Source of the DNA: Paludibacteraceae bacterium
GTDB taxonomy: Bacteria > Bacteroidota > Bacteroidia > Bacteroidales > Paludibacteraceae
Assembly (NCBI GenBank): GCA_024401455.1
Contig: JAKSLA010000005.1
Span: 1-64,000 of the forward strand
Length of the DNA: 64,000 nucleotides
Direction of reading: 5' to 3'
Shown here: piece after piece, positions 24,703-32,829 of the stretch
How the letters are laid out: each line of letters begins with the position of its first letter
Position numbering within the stretch: position 1 is the first letter of the stretch
Notes under the pieces: generated by a model
Seen by the model: only the letters and a program-made list of their open reading frames with translations
What the model was told of the DNA's origin: nothing
Databases searched by the model: none
Translations under genes and position numbers: made by a program

Positions 24703-24710
24703 CAAAGTTA
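24703..24710 (-). promoter_or_regulatory. -7 box for tcdA
   Basis: CAAAGTTA (TAACTTTG on the minus strand) lies 64 bp before the tcdA start. Confidence 0.55.
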
Positions 24711-24889
24711 TGATGTTTTTGCGAACTGACAATATTCGTTCTTGCTCTATTGCCAAATTTCCAACTGCCGAAGCATCATTTCTTGTTCTTTTCTTTTTTT
24801 ATTCTATTTTTGTAATCAAAGATTTGCAAGAAATTGCTAAATGTAAAATTAGAAAATTGGGGTGGCTATTGAGCCCCGCTTTAATGTAA

Positions 24890-25168
24890 ATGCATAGATT
24901 GTTCCATCTCATATTATTGTGCTTGTTCGGCGTTGTGGAGACTCACGGAGAAATCCAGAACTACTTCTTCCATTATACGACGGAGGATGGTTTGGCAAGC
25001 AATAATGTGCACGATGTAGTGGAGGATCAGCATGGATTTATATGGTTTGCAACCCACTATGGAATCAGCCGTTTTGACGGATGCAGTTTCAGAAATTACG
25101 ATGAGGCCCCTCAAAGTGAGATTTATTCGTTGAGGCCGGGGGCTCCGTCCACCTCATTTTACATCTGA
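24890..25168 (+). pseudogene. Truncated N-terminus of a hybrid two-component sensor
   Basis: The first 92 codons of an HTCS/SusR-type regulator: signal peptide MHRLFHLILLCLFGVVETHG, then the start of the periplasmic two-component propeller with TTEDGLASNNVHDVVEDQHG and IWFATHYGISRFDG, the hallmark first Reg_prop repeats. The frame stops after S-T-S-F-Y-I, and nothing of the remaining 1200 or so residues (propeller, Y_Y_Y, kinase, receiver, AraC HTH) follows. The stub lies 190 bp upstream of the PL11 lyase, so an original regulator of the lyase locus was probably deleted or replaced. The peptide itself is unlikely to function. Confidence 0.8.
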
Positions 25169-25360
25169 ATTCAATTAAAAATCTCCCTTTTCATCGTTTT
25201 TTTTCGCCTTTCCCCATCCTCATGGAGCAATTCTCCTATTCTTTGGAGTAATTTTAAAAATGCTTTTTTTACATTTGCTCTATCTTCGCAATCGAAACCA
25301 ACGCACAAAAGGTTGGGCGTTAAAGTCAGACAATTTGGTAACAATCTAATATCTAATGTC

Positions 25361-28300
25361 ATGAAACATTTTTTTACGAACTTATTATTTCTTATTCTAA
25401 TCCTGGCAGGTCAGGTAGAAGCATGGGCTGCAACAAAGCAGATGGAATATCTCGACAGAGGTGTTGTCGCAGTAAAGATAAATAATGGCGTCTTTGTTAG
25501 TTGGCGTTTTTTAGGTACTGATATTAAGAGTACCGCCTTCAATATTTATCGCGATGGCACTAAATTGAATGCTACACCTATTACTAACAAAACAAATTAT
25601 GTTGACGCTGCAGGAACGCTGAATTCCAAGTACGTAATTAAAACGGTGCTGAACGATCGGGAGGTTGAGGCGTCTGATGCAGTAACACCTTGGGAACAGC
25701 AGTTCAAGACATTGAAACTTAGACGCCCTACTGGTAACGGATGTACATACGAGCCTAATGACATGAGCGTAGGCGATGTGGATGGCGATGGAGAATACGA
25801 ATTGTTCCTAAAATGGAATCCGTCTGATGCCAAAGATAACTCTCAGTCCGGTTACACAGGGAATGTCTATATTGATTGCTACAAACTGAACGGCACATTC
25901 TTATGGAGAATCGACTTGGGTATTAACATCAGAGCAGGTGCGCACTACACTCAGTTCCAGGTGTTCGATTACGATGGCGACGGAAAGGCCGAGATGGTCT
26001 GCAAAACAGCACCAGGGACAAAGGATGGTAAGGGTAATAATGTTATCATGGGCAGTGACAATCCTAACGCAGACTACAGAAACTCAAGCGGCTATATCTT
26101 GAGTGGCCCTGAGTACCTGACGGTATTCGAAGGTGCGACAGGTGCTGCCGTCAACACCATAGCCTATAACCCTGTACGTGGAAATGTAGGAGGATGGGGC
26201 GATACTTATGGCAATCGTGTTGATCGATTCAATGCGTGTACAGCCTATCTTGACGGGGTTCATCCCAGTGTGGTGATGTGCCGTGGTTACTATACTCAGG
26301 CTCACGTCGTGGCATACGACTATAAGAACGGCAAGTTGGTTCAGCGTTGGGAACACCACTCCACGACTAAGGGGCAGGGAGCATACAGCGACGGAAACCA
26401 CAATGTAAGTGTTGCCGACGTGGATGGTGATGGTTTTGATGAAATCATCCTTGGCTCTTCATGTATCGACCACGATGGCAAGTTGTACTATCGAACGGGC
26501 TATGGACACGGTGATGCAATGCACGTCAGCCAAATGGATCCTTCTACTGAGGATTTGGAAGGTTGGTTCTGCCACGAGGAGAAGGGTAGCGCCTACGGAT
26601 ATGAGTTGAGAAACCTTCGTACCGGCAAGGTGATTTTTGGAAAGGCAACGGGAACGGACAACGGCCGTTGTATGGCCGCCGACATCGACGCAAGCCACAA
26701 GGGCTTTGAGTGCTGGAGTTCATACGGAACGGACGTGTTTGATTGCAAAGGTAATGTGATCAGCAGTAAGAAACCATCAGTCAACTTCCGTGTTTATTGG
26801 GACGGTGATCTTCAGGACGAACTTCTTGACGGAACAAAGGTGGACAAGTGGAATGGAAACGGAACAACAAGATTGATTACGCTGCAAGGAAATTCCTGCA
26901 ACGGAACGAAGGCGACGCCTTGTCTATCTGCCGATCTGTTTGGTGACTGGCGCGAAGAGATCATCTCTCACAACGGTTCAGACGCCATCTACATCTACAC
27001 CACTACCATCGAGTCTAAATACCGTTTGTTCACACCAATGCACGATGGCGTTTATCGTTGTGGCATTGCCTGGCAAAATTCAAGTTACAACCAGCCGCCT
27101 CATCTTGGCTTCTACATCGGCGATGGCCTTGATAATGTGAAGCAACCGGACATCTATCTTAACAACAAGGATGCCGTCGTTCCGCAAAAAGCTGGCATGT
27201 CGTCAACAGGCGCTCTTTCGCAAGAGATGTTTGAGGGAGAGGCACTCGCTCCTGTCTCATTCACATTGAGCGGCACGGCTACGGGATTCAACTACGGCTC
27301 ATTGATAGATGGCTTAACTGCAAAAGAGGAGAACGGCACATTGACAATCTCAGGAATTCCAACTACATCAGGTAAGATTACGGTTAGTAGCGTAGGTGGA
27401 GACGAGACAGTGAGCTATGAAGTCAAGGTGACCGTAATCAATACAGGGAGCAAGAAGCGCGTGGCTTATATTACTGACACGACAAGTGTTGATTACAAAA
27501 ACAACAGAATCATTCCTATGTTGAAGGACTGCGATGACCTTTACATTCGAGAGATTCAGGCAGACGCCTCAGATGCCAATTTGTCTGGCTTCGACTTGAT
27601 TGTGATAGGCGAGGAGACGCCATCTACTGCCGCTATTATGACTAACCTCAAAGGTATAGACAAGCCAATGTTGAGCATGAAAGTGCATGGCTATAAAACT
27701 GCGGCAGGTGCGTGGGGATGGGCCACAACTGGTTACGGAGACAACACTACAGCCACTAATTTGGAGGTGGAAAAAGAAGCACAAAAACATCCGATGTTCA
27801 AGGTTATCGACTTCTCAAATGGCAACGAAATCCAGATGTTTTCTGCTGTTGAGACTAAGGCACTGACCTATATGAATCCAGAGTCGTTCACAGATGCAGT
27901 AGGAAATATCCAGGCTATCGCGTCAGTCAAGGGTGAGGACCAAGTTTGTATCTTGGAGATCCCTGCAGGTGCTTCCGTGGCTGGCACAAAACTATCAGAG
28001 AAGTACATTCAGATTGGCTTGAACAGTAGTTCCAACGCAACAATCACAGATGACGGCCTCACCGTTGTTCGCAACGCTTGCTACTATTTGTTAGGTATGA
28101 ACACAGGCAATCCAACAGGAATCGTCACATCGACTTCCATCGGAATGAATACAAAGATCTTCGTGGCTTCTAAATCATTGAATGTGTTCTTCGAGGGTGA
28201 AGATTACGACGTGGTTGACATTTCAGTAATCAATATTCTTGGAAAGGAGATTTTCCATGATGTGATAGATACATTCTCCGGCTACAACAGCTATCAGACC

Positions 28301-28387
28301 TCTTTGTCGGGTACGGCTTCTGGCGTTTACATTCTAAAGATGAAAGGAAAGCATACACATCATACATCTGAGTTCATTATAGACTAA
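25361..28387 (+). CDS. Rhamnogalacturonan lyase, PL11 family, T9SS cargo
   Basis: A secreted lyase of about 1008 aa, from the ATG at 25361 with signal peptide MKHFFTNLLFLILILAGQVE. PL11 enzymes cleave the rhamnogalacturonan I backbone of pectin by beta-elimination. The N-terminal module (MEYLDRGVVAVKINNGVFVSW) and the eight-bladed propeller with calcium-binding D-x-D-G-D-G-x-x-E loops (VGDVDGDGEYEL, DYDGDGKAEM, ADVDGDGFDEI) match the YesW type. Around residues 630-710 is an Ig-like region, then a ThuA/glutaminase-like alpha/beta region (KKRVAYITDTT to VIGEETPST), and a T9SS type A sorting domain ends the protein. A strong terminator follows. The ThuA-like addition is unusual for PL11. Confidence 0.88.
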   Translation: MKHFFTNLLFLILILAGQVEAWAATKQMEYLDRGVVAVKINNGVFVSWRFLGTDIKSTAFNIYRDGTKLNATPITNKTNYVDAAGTLNSKYVIKTVLNDREVEASDAVTPWEQQFKTLKLRRPTGNGCTYEPNDMSVGDVDGDGEYELFLKWNPSDAKDNSQSGYTGNVYIDCYKLNGTFLWRIDLGINIRAGAHYTQFQVFDYDGDGKAEMVCKTAPGTKDGKGNNVIMGSDNPNADYRNSSGYILSGPEYLTVFEGATGAAVNTIAYNPVRGNVGGWGDTYGNRVDRFNACTAYLDGVHPSVVMCRGYYTQAHVVAYDYKNGKLVQRWEHHSTTKGQGAYSDGNHNVSVADVDGDGFDEIILGSSCIDHDGKLYYRTGYGHGDAMHVSQMDPSTEDLEGWFCHEEKGSAYGYELRNLRTGKVIFGKATGTDNGRCMAADIDASHKGFECWSSYGTDVFDCKGNVISSKKPSVNFRVYWDGDLQDELLDGTKVDKWNGNGTTRLITLQGNSCNGTKATPCLSADLFGDWREEIISHNGSDAIYIYTTTIESKYRLFTPMHDGVYRCGIAWQNSSYNQPPHLGFYIGDGLDNVKQPDIYLNNKDAVVPQKAGMSSTGALSQEMFEGEALAPVSFTLSGTATGFNYGSLIDGLTAKEENGTLTISGIPTTSGKITVSSVGGDETVSYEVKVTVINTGSKKRVAYITDTTSVDYKNNRIIPMLKDCDDLYIREIQADASDANLSGFDLIVIGEETPSTAAIMTNLKGIDKPMLSMKVHGYKTAAGAWGWATTGYGDNTTATNLEVEKEAQKHPMFKVIDFSNGNEIQMFSAVETKALTYMNPESFTDAVGNIQAIASVKGEDQVCILEIPAGASVAGTKLSEKYIQIGLNSSSNATITDDGLTVVRNACYYLLGMNTGNPTGIVTSTSIGMNTKIFVASKSLNVFFEGEDYDVVDISVINILGKEIFHDVIDTFSGYNSYQTSLSGTASGVYILKMKGKHTHHTSEFIID

Positions 28388-28409
28388 GTCTTAAAAGTTC
28401 CTTTTAATC

Positions 28410-28451
28410 GGCACCATCCATAGCGTTTAGTTGGATGGTGCCTTTTTTTTT
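28410..28451 (+). terminator. Terminator after the PL11 lyase
   Basis: A perfect 11-bp stem GGCACCATCCA (28410-28420) / TGGATGGTGCC (28432-28442) followed by nine T residues. Confidence 0.92.
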
Positions 28452-28538
28452 GTCAAATTTTAGGAAGGCTTTCAGTGGTTGGGTGAATTAGGGTACAAAA
28501 AAACGGGCCTCTTATAGGGTAATAAGGGATAGATTAAT

Positions 28539-28546
28539 TACTTTTG
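28539..28546 (+). promoter_or_regulatory. -7 box for the LRR protein gene
   Basis: TACTTTTG fits TAnnTTTG, 92 bp before the ATG at 28639. No clear -33 TTG is present. Confidence 0.5.
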
Positions 28547-28638
28547 CAATGTAAGGTTTCGATTTAGAAAAAGGAATCTATAGAGGTCGCCTTATTTTAT
28601 GATTGCATAGAATCCTATAAAAGATTGAATATAACAAA

Positions 28639-30240
28639 ATGAAAAACATTATACTGATCCTATCATTAAGCTTTATGTATATCCTAACGGTTTCCTCTCA
28701 GGAGCAACCTTCAGACTCGCTATGGGCGGAACCTTCAGATTTTGGGAAGAGCATGGATGCCATAGATGAGGACCCTAATGTAGAGAAGAAGGAGGACGTT
28801 ATGAAGGAACTGATTATACCAGAAGGAACTAAGCGCATGCGTGACGTTGAAGTGGCTCGTCCTGAAGCCATTGAGAAGATGCTCATTCCCGGGAGTATTG
28901 AAATTGTGGACGGTTATCTTGTGCATCAGTGCCCCCATTTGCGTGAAGTGGTAATCCAAGAAGGAGTGAGGCGAATAGAAACCGTAGCGTTCAGAGATTG
29001 TGAGAAACTAAAAGTGATTGTAATACCAGAAAGTGTCACGGAGATTGGGGCGTATGCTTTTGAGAATTGCGGTTTTGAAGCGTTTGAGTGGCCGAAAACC
29101 GTTACGACGATGGCAGATGGCGTTCTCAGATATTGTAAGAGGCTAAAAAGAGTGACTATTCCGGCAGAAGTCAAGCACATCGGGAAAGAGGCATTTTGCG
29201 TTTGTGAGAAGTTGGATAAAGTGGTGATACCTGACGGTGTGACGGAGATTAAGGAAGGCACATTCAATGGGTGTGATAGTTTGAAAGAGATAACCATACC
29301 AAACAGTGTCACGCAAATAGATGTGGATGCATTTCGAGGTTGCGGTTTTGAGACGTTTGTCTGGCCCAAACAGGTCAAAGAACTAAAAGGTGGAGTGTTT
29401 GAGTATTGTGGCAGGTTGGAGAAGATAGATCTTCCGGATGATTTGACAGTTATAGGATATAATGCGTTTAGATATTCATCCATTAGGAGTATAGTCATCC
29501 CGTCAAAAATTGAGAGTTTTTTAGAAACAGGAATTTTGAAATGGGTTAATAATGATTCATTGTCATATTCGACAGTGGTGATCAAGAATGACAAATTTGA
29601 TTTTGACCGGCATAACCGCTTTTGTGAATCTGAACATCGTCTTAATTATGACCAATCAACTCAGATTTTCATTTGGGACGGTGACGTGTCGAAGGTCAGA
29701 CGAACAGATATCTTCAAAAAATTGTTGGCAGATTTCTGTATAGGAACGGAAATGGGTTATACTTATAGTGAGGAGACAATAGCGCGAAATCGTAGGCTGA
29801 TAGCGGAGTATTACTCCGACAAACACATTTTTAGTCCGTTGAGACCAGTCCCTTATGCTATTGCCTTAGGCGTTATGGTTCCAGTCAATGTACTACTTAA
29901 AGTAGCGACTTTCCCATTGCTGTATATAAGGGATTTAGGTAAAGCGTTCAGTAATTCAAGTAATTATGATGCCTACTTTGACGGCCTTATCCGCGACTCC
30001 AAGAAAAGAAAGGATTTCTTTTCTGAGAAAGAGACTCACCTGGAGAAAGTTGATGGTGATTATAAGTACGTCACTACTAAAGGAATGGCGAATTTGCCAT
30101 ATGCCCACAATGCCATTATCCGCTATATGATGAAAGAGAGACTTCTGACAGAGGAGGGTGCTAATCTCTGTTTGAAAGAGATGTCGGAAGATAATCCTTT
30201 GTTTGAGGAAATGAAGGGCTATGTAGGGGCGTTAAAATAG
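28639..30240 (+). CDS. BspA-type leucine-rich repeat protein
   Basis: A 533-aa protein with an export signal (MKNIILILSLSFMYILTVSS). Residues about 75-300 are a run of LRR_5 (BspA/TpLRR) repeats of about 23 aa with the pattern I-P-x-x-V-T-x-I-x-x-x-A-F-x-x-C, for example IPESVTEIGAYAFENC and IPDGVTEIKEGTFNGC. The C-terminal 200 residues do not belong to the repeats and include a hydrophobic segment near residue 415 (PYAIALGVMVPVNVLL). BspA proteins often serve in adhesion, but this C-terminus is unfamiliar. Base composition is AT-rich like the cassette that follows. Confidence 0.82.
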   Translation: MKNIILILSLSFMYILTVSSQEQPSDSLWAEPSDFGKSMDAIDEDPNVEKKEDVMKELIIPEGTKRMRDVEVARPEAIEKMLIPGSIEIVDGYLVHQCPHLREVVIQEGVRRIETVAFRDCEKLKVIVIPESVTEIGAYAFENCGFEAFEWPKTVTTMADGVLRYCKRLKRVTIPAEVKHIGKEAFCVCEKLDKVVIPDGVTEIKEGTFNGCDSLKEITIPNSVTQIDVDAFRGCGFETFVWPKQVKELKGGVFEYCGRLEKIDLPDDLTVIGYNAFRYSSIRSIVIPSKIESFLETGILKWVNNDSLSYSTVVIKNDKFDFDRHNRFCESEHRLNYDQSTQIFIWDGDVSKVRRTDIFKKLLADFCIGTEMGYTYSEETIARNRRLIAEYYSDKHIFSPLRPVPYAIALGVMVPVNVLLKVATFPLLYIRDLGKAFSNSSNYDAYFDGLIRDSKKRKDFFSEKETHLEKVDGDYKYVTTKGMANLPYAHNAIIRYMMKERLLTEEGANLCLKEMSEDNPLFEEMKGYVGALK

Positions 30241-30303
30241 GAGAGGCGAAGCGGGTGGAGTCAGTCGGTTCAACCATGCTTTTCTTGATGGTTTATTATG
30301 TGA

Positions 30304-30540
30304 TTATTTGGTGGTTGTGTTAAAAAAATGCTCCTGCCAAATCTCATATAATGCGACGGCACCTAAATGCCAAAATTTTGTTTCCTCAGATTGTAGCATC
30401 TTGTAAACATCAGAAGCGTAAAACATACGCATCGCTTCCATCATCGAACAATGATGTTCTTCTGCGTAGATTGCAGAGACCGCGACTGCTTTGCCTGGCA
30501 ATAGAAGATGTAGATTTTTATCTGTTATTTCTAAATTCAT
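30304..30540 (-). CDS. Small DUF3791-like protein
   Basis: A 78-aa helical protein ([20 protein letters not shown], then [18 protein letters not shown]). The pattern of a methionine-rich helix followed by F-Y-x-S-x-x-Y-x-x-L recurs in small proteins encoded beside DUF3990 genes. Its start codon overlaps the DUF3990 stop (4 bp, ATGA), so the two are translationally coupled. Third and last gene of the cassette. The function is unknown; an antitoxin-like role is inference. Confidence 0.65.
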   Translation of the reverse strand: MNLEITDKNLHLLLPGKAVAVSAIYAEEHHCSMMEAMRMFYASDVYKMLQSEETKFWHLGAVALYEIWQEHFFNTTTK

Positions 30541-31034
30541 TGTATTGCAATTTTTACAGATTCTACAAATTTAAGATTAGACAATGCTTCTGGTGTATGA
30601 AGCAATAACTGATCTACTAATGTGTATGTTTTAAGTTCTCGTATTAGTTCTGTTTTATTTAACAATCCATTCTCGTACAAAGCAAATGCTGCATATACTT
30701 TGTCGTTTGCAACTGGGCCATAGACAAAATCGTAGTTGTGAGAAAAACTCCTATTGCTGCGATTGTTATTCACAAAGTCCACCCATTCTTCGGTTGGCTC
30801 GTCAAACCACAGCGTATTAGCATTACGCACATCGTTAATGTCTATTTCATATACATTGACATAACCATAAGATGGTTTTTCTTTATCTCTTTTATGTCGG
30901 AACACCCAGTCCTTTGCTTGATCAAAACTAGTGGTGGTATAAAACCCTTTCCCATAATCGAGTGTCCTGTTTGGTTCTAATATCTGAGGTGAATCCACAA
31001 TTTCAAGACTTCCGTGGTATAGTTTTGTTTTCAT
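30537..31034 (-). CDS. DUF3990 protein, possible ADP-ribosyltransferase-fold effector
   Basis: A 165-aa protein of the DUF3990 family. The N-terminal [15 protein letters not shown], the [20 protein letters not shown] segment and the later [17 protein letters not shown] follow the layout of ADP-ribosyltransferase-like folds: a Y-H-G-S strand, a Y-x-x-x-S turn and a third polar block. I recall the family as a member of that superfamily, but catalytic activity is not shown. It overlaps both neighbours by 4 bp (start with the DUF3791 stop at 31031, stop with the next start at 30540). A toxin in a toxin-antitoxin style cassette is the best hypothesis. Confidence 0.7.
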   Translation of the reverse strand: MKTKLYHGSLEIVDSPQILEPNRTLDYGKGFYTTTSFDQAKDWVFRHKRDKEKPSYGYVNVYEIDINDVRNANTLWFDEPTEEWVDFVNNNRSNRSFSHNYDFVYGPVANDKVYAAFALYENGLLNKTELIRELKTYTLVDQLLLHTPEALSNLKFVESVKIAIQ

Positions 31035-31249
31035 GATGCACGATTGTTCTTTAGATAATTATCAATCTCCTCCATTAACCATTGCCAACTTTGGGTATGC
31101 AAAACTTCGAAATTTTCCATAAGATACTCTGCTACTCCTTTCTCAAAAAAAAGAGATGCAACAGTTGCTCCGTCTATACTTTTCTGTGTCTTGTATTGTT
31201 CTATACAAAACGCTAAAAAATACGATTTGTCTGTTTCTTCTTTTGACAT
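31031..31249 (-). CDS. DUF3791 protein
   Basis: A 72-aa protein from the ATG at 31249 ([20 protein letters not shown]). The family pattern is clear: [10 protein letters not shown], then a short loop with [16 protein letters not shown], and the ending [20 protein letters not shown]. The longer frame to 31375 runs into repeat DNA and is not supported. First gene of the cassette, coupled to DUF3990 by an ATGA overlap. Small size and strict coupling fit an antitoxin-like partner. Confidence 0.75.
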   Translation of the reverse strand: MSKEETDKSYFLAFCIEQYKTQKSIDGATVASLFFEKGVAEYLMENFEVLHTQSWQWLMEEIDNYLKNNRAS

Positions 31250-31354
31250 AATCTTTGAAGGTTTACTTTTCTTTTGCCCAGCCTTTCGGGCCCAATCCTC
31301 TATATATTTTGCTTGCCTACAAATGTAATAAAAAAAAGACAATACATGACAAAA

Positions 31355-31377
31355 AGAGGTGCCTTCATCAGACACCT
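31355..31377. repeat. 23-bp direct repeat, left copy
   Basis: Identical over 23 bp to 32763-32785. The sequence contains a short hairpin, AGGTG...CACCT. With its partner it brackets the AAA/DUF4143 ATPase and its upstream repeats (1408 bp between copies). Confidence 0.8.
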
Positions 31378-31451
31378 TTATTTCTTAGTTCCTCCAGTAC
31401 GAATATGTTCTAACGAAGGGTGTGATTTGGGATAATGGTATCTTATGCTTT

Positions 31452-31518
31452 TTTTTGTTGTGTATAGACAATAAAATTAAAATTAATGTTGTTTTTGTTG
31501 CGTATGGACAATAAAAAT
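31452..31518 (+). repeat. Two direct repeats at 40-bp spacing before the ATPase
   Basis: TTTTTGTTG-y-GTAT-r-GACAATAAAA occurs at about 31452 and 31492 with an offset of exactly 40 bp (two substitutions in the first 27 bases). The second copy ends about 35 bp before the ATPase ATG at 31552. This is the same position relative to the gene as the 22-bp array before the other AAA/DUF4143 gene, but with a different sequence. Confidence 0.75.
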
Positions 31519-31551
31519 ATTAACTATGCAGTCGATTAAATACTTGCAGTC

Positions 31552-32757
31552 ATGAAGGTAATATCAAGGAAGGATTATGCTGAGCGTATAGATGCTTGGT
31601 TGGGCAAAGAACAAATTATTGTGCTTGTCGGACAACGTCGTGTAGGAAAGAGTTTTGTAATGAAAGACTTTGTTGCTCGCCATCAAAACGAAGCTTCTGC
31701 GAACATCATTTATATAGACAAAGAGAAGAAGGCGTTCAATTTCATTCAAAATCATGAACAACTAAACACATATATTGACGAACATTTCAAAATAAATTGC
31801 CATAACTATATTTTAATAGATGAGGTACAAGACATAAAAGAATGGGAACGATCCGTCAGAAGTTACAGAACAGAAGATAATACAGATATTATCATTACAG
31901 GGTCGAACTCGAAAATGCTATCTGGGGAATTGAGTACTCTTTTAAGTGGAAGATATGAAGAAATTCATATTCAAAGTTTAAGTTACAACGAGTTTATTGA
32001 ATTCCATAATCTAATGGATAGTGACGAAACTCTATGGAAATTCTTGAATTATGGAGGGTTACCTGGTCTGAGAAACATCGGATTGGATAATGAGAACATG
32101 GTTAATGACTACTTTTCTGGCGTATTCAACACAATAATGCTTAAAGATGTAATAGAGCGTCATACAATACGCAACATTCCATTTCTAAACAATCTTATCT
32201 CCTTTATGGCTGATACAACAGGAAAACTTCACTCGGCAAACAGCATCGCAAAATTTATGAAATCCAAAGGTTTGGACGTGTCCACAAACATAGTGTTGAA
32301 TTACCTCTCTTTTTTTCATGAAGCGTATTTAACATACGCTGTTGGAAGGTACGATATACATGGGAAGAAGTTATTGGAATCTAACGATAAATGCTATTTT
32401 GGAGATGTTGGATTGCGTAACTTTATTGTGGGGGGAGAAAGGACAAATGACATAGAAAAAGTACTGGAAACCGTAGTTTTTAATCATCTTCTTCGTTTAG
32501 GTTATACCGTAAAAGTCGGTCAACTACGTGCCGGTGAAATAGATTTTGTATGCACAAAGGCTGGTAAAAAGGCATACGTACAAGTGGCATATATTATAAC
32601 CAATGAGAATACTCGCTTGCGTGAATTTGGCAATCTCCGTTTGATTCCTGACAATTATCCAAAATATGTAATTTCGGCATCTCCACTTTTAAAGAAAAGT
32701 GATGATGAAGGTGTCACTCACATTCACATAAGAGAATTTTTGAAAAACGGATTGTAG
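31552..32757 (+). CDS. AAA_14/DUF4143 ATPase (second copy)
   Basis: A 401-aa ATPase of the same class as the gene at 19563, but diverged. Walker A is VLVGQRRVGKSFVMKDF near residue 25, Walker B is YILIDEVQDIKEW near residue 90, and sensor/arginine residues lie in ITGSNSKMLSGELSTLLSGR, followed by YEEI. The DUF4143 C-terminus has the nuclease-like G-E-I-D-F-V-C-T-K-A-G-K-K-A-Y-V-Q-V-A, in which the usual E-x-K reads Q-V-A, suggesting loss of the nuclease-like site. Flanked by 23-bp direct repeats, so it may be a separately mobile segment. Confidence 0.9.
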   Translation: MKVISRKDYAERIDAWLGKEQIIVLVGQRRVGKSFVMKDFVARHQNEASANIIYIDKEKKAFNFIQNHEQLNTYIDEHFKINCHNYILIDEVQDIKEWERSVRSYRTEDNTDIIITGSNSKMLSGELSTLLSGRYEEIHIQSLSYNEFIEFHNLMDSDETLWKFLNYGGLPGLRNIGLDNENMVNDYFSGVFNTIMLKDVIERHTIRNIPFLNNLISFMADTTGKLHSANSIAKFMKSKGLDVSTNIVLNYLSFFHEAYLTYAVGRYDIHGKKLLESNDKCYFGDVGLRNFIVGGERTNDIEKVLETVVFNHLLRLGYTVKVGQLRAGEIDFVCTKAGKKAYVQVAYIITNENTRLREFGNLRLIPDNYPKYVISASPLLKKSDDEGVTHIHIREFLKNGL

Positions 32758-32762
32758 AGATT

Positions 32763-32785
32763 AGAGGTGCCTTCATCAGACACCT
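32763..32785. repeat. 23-bp direct repeat, right copy
   Basis: Identical to 31355-31377. The palindromic part extends here to AGAGGTG...CACCTCT with an 11-nt loop, so it could also act as a weak bidirectional terminator between the convergent ATPase and guaA. Confidence 0.8.
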
Positions 32786-32808
32786 CTAATTTATTCTAAT
32801 TATCCTTA

Positions 32809-32829
32809 GTGACGTGGCCGCGTCTCTAC
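32809..32829. repeat. Degenerate REP-like palindrome at the guaA 3' end
   Basis: On the minus strand the element begins GTAGAGACGCGGCCACGTCA; the initial GTAGAGACG is shared with the RAYT palindromes at 12.1-13.1 kb. The TAG at bases 2-4 is the guaA stop codon. Confidence 0.65.
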
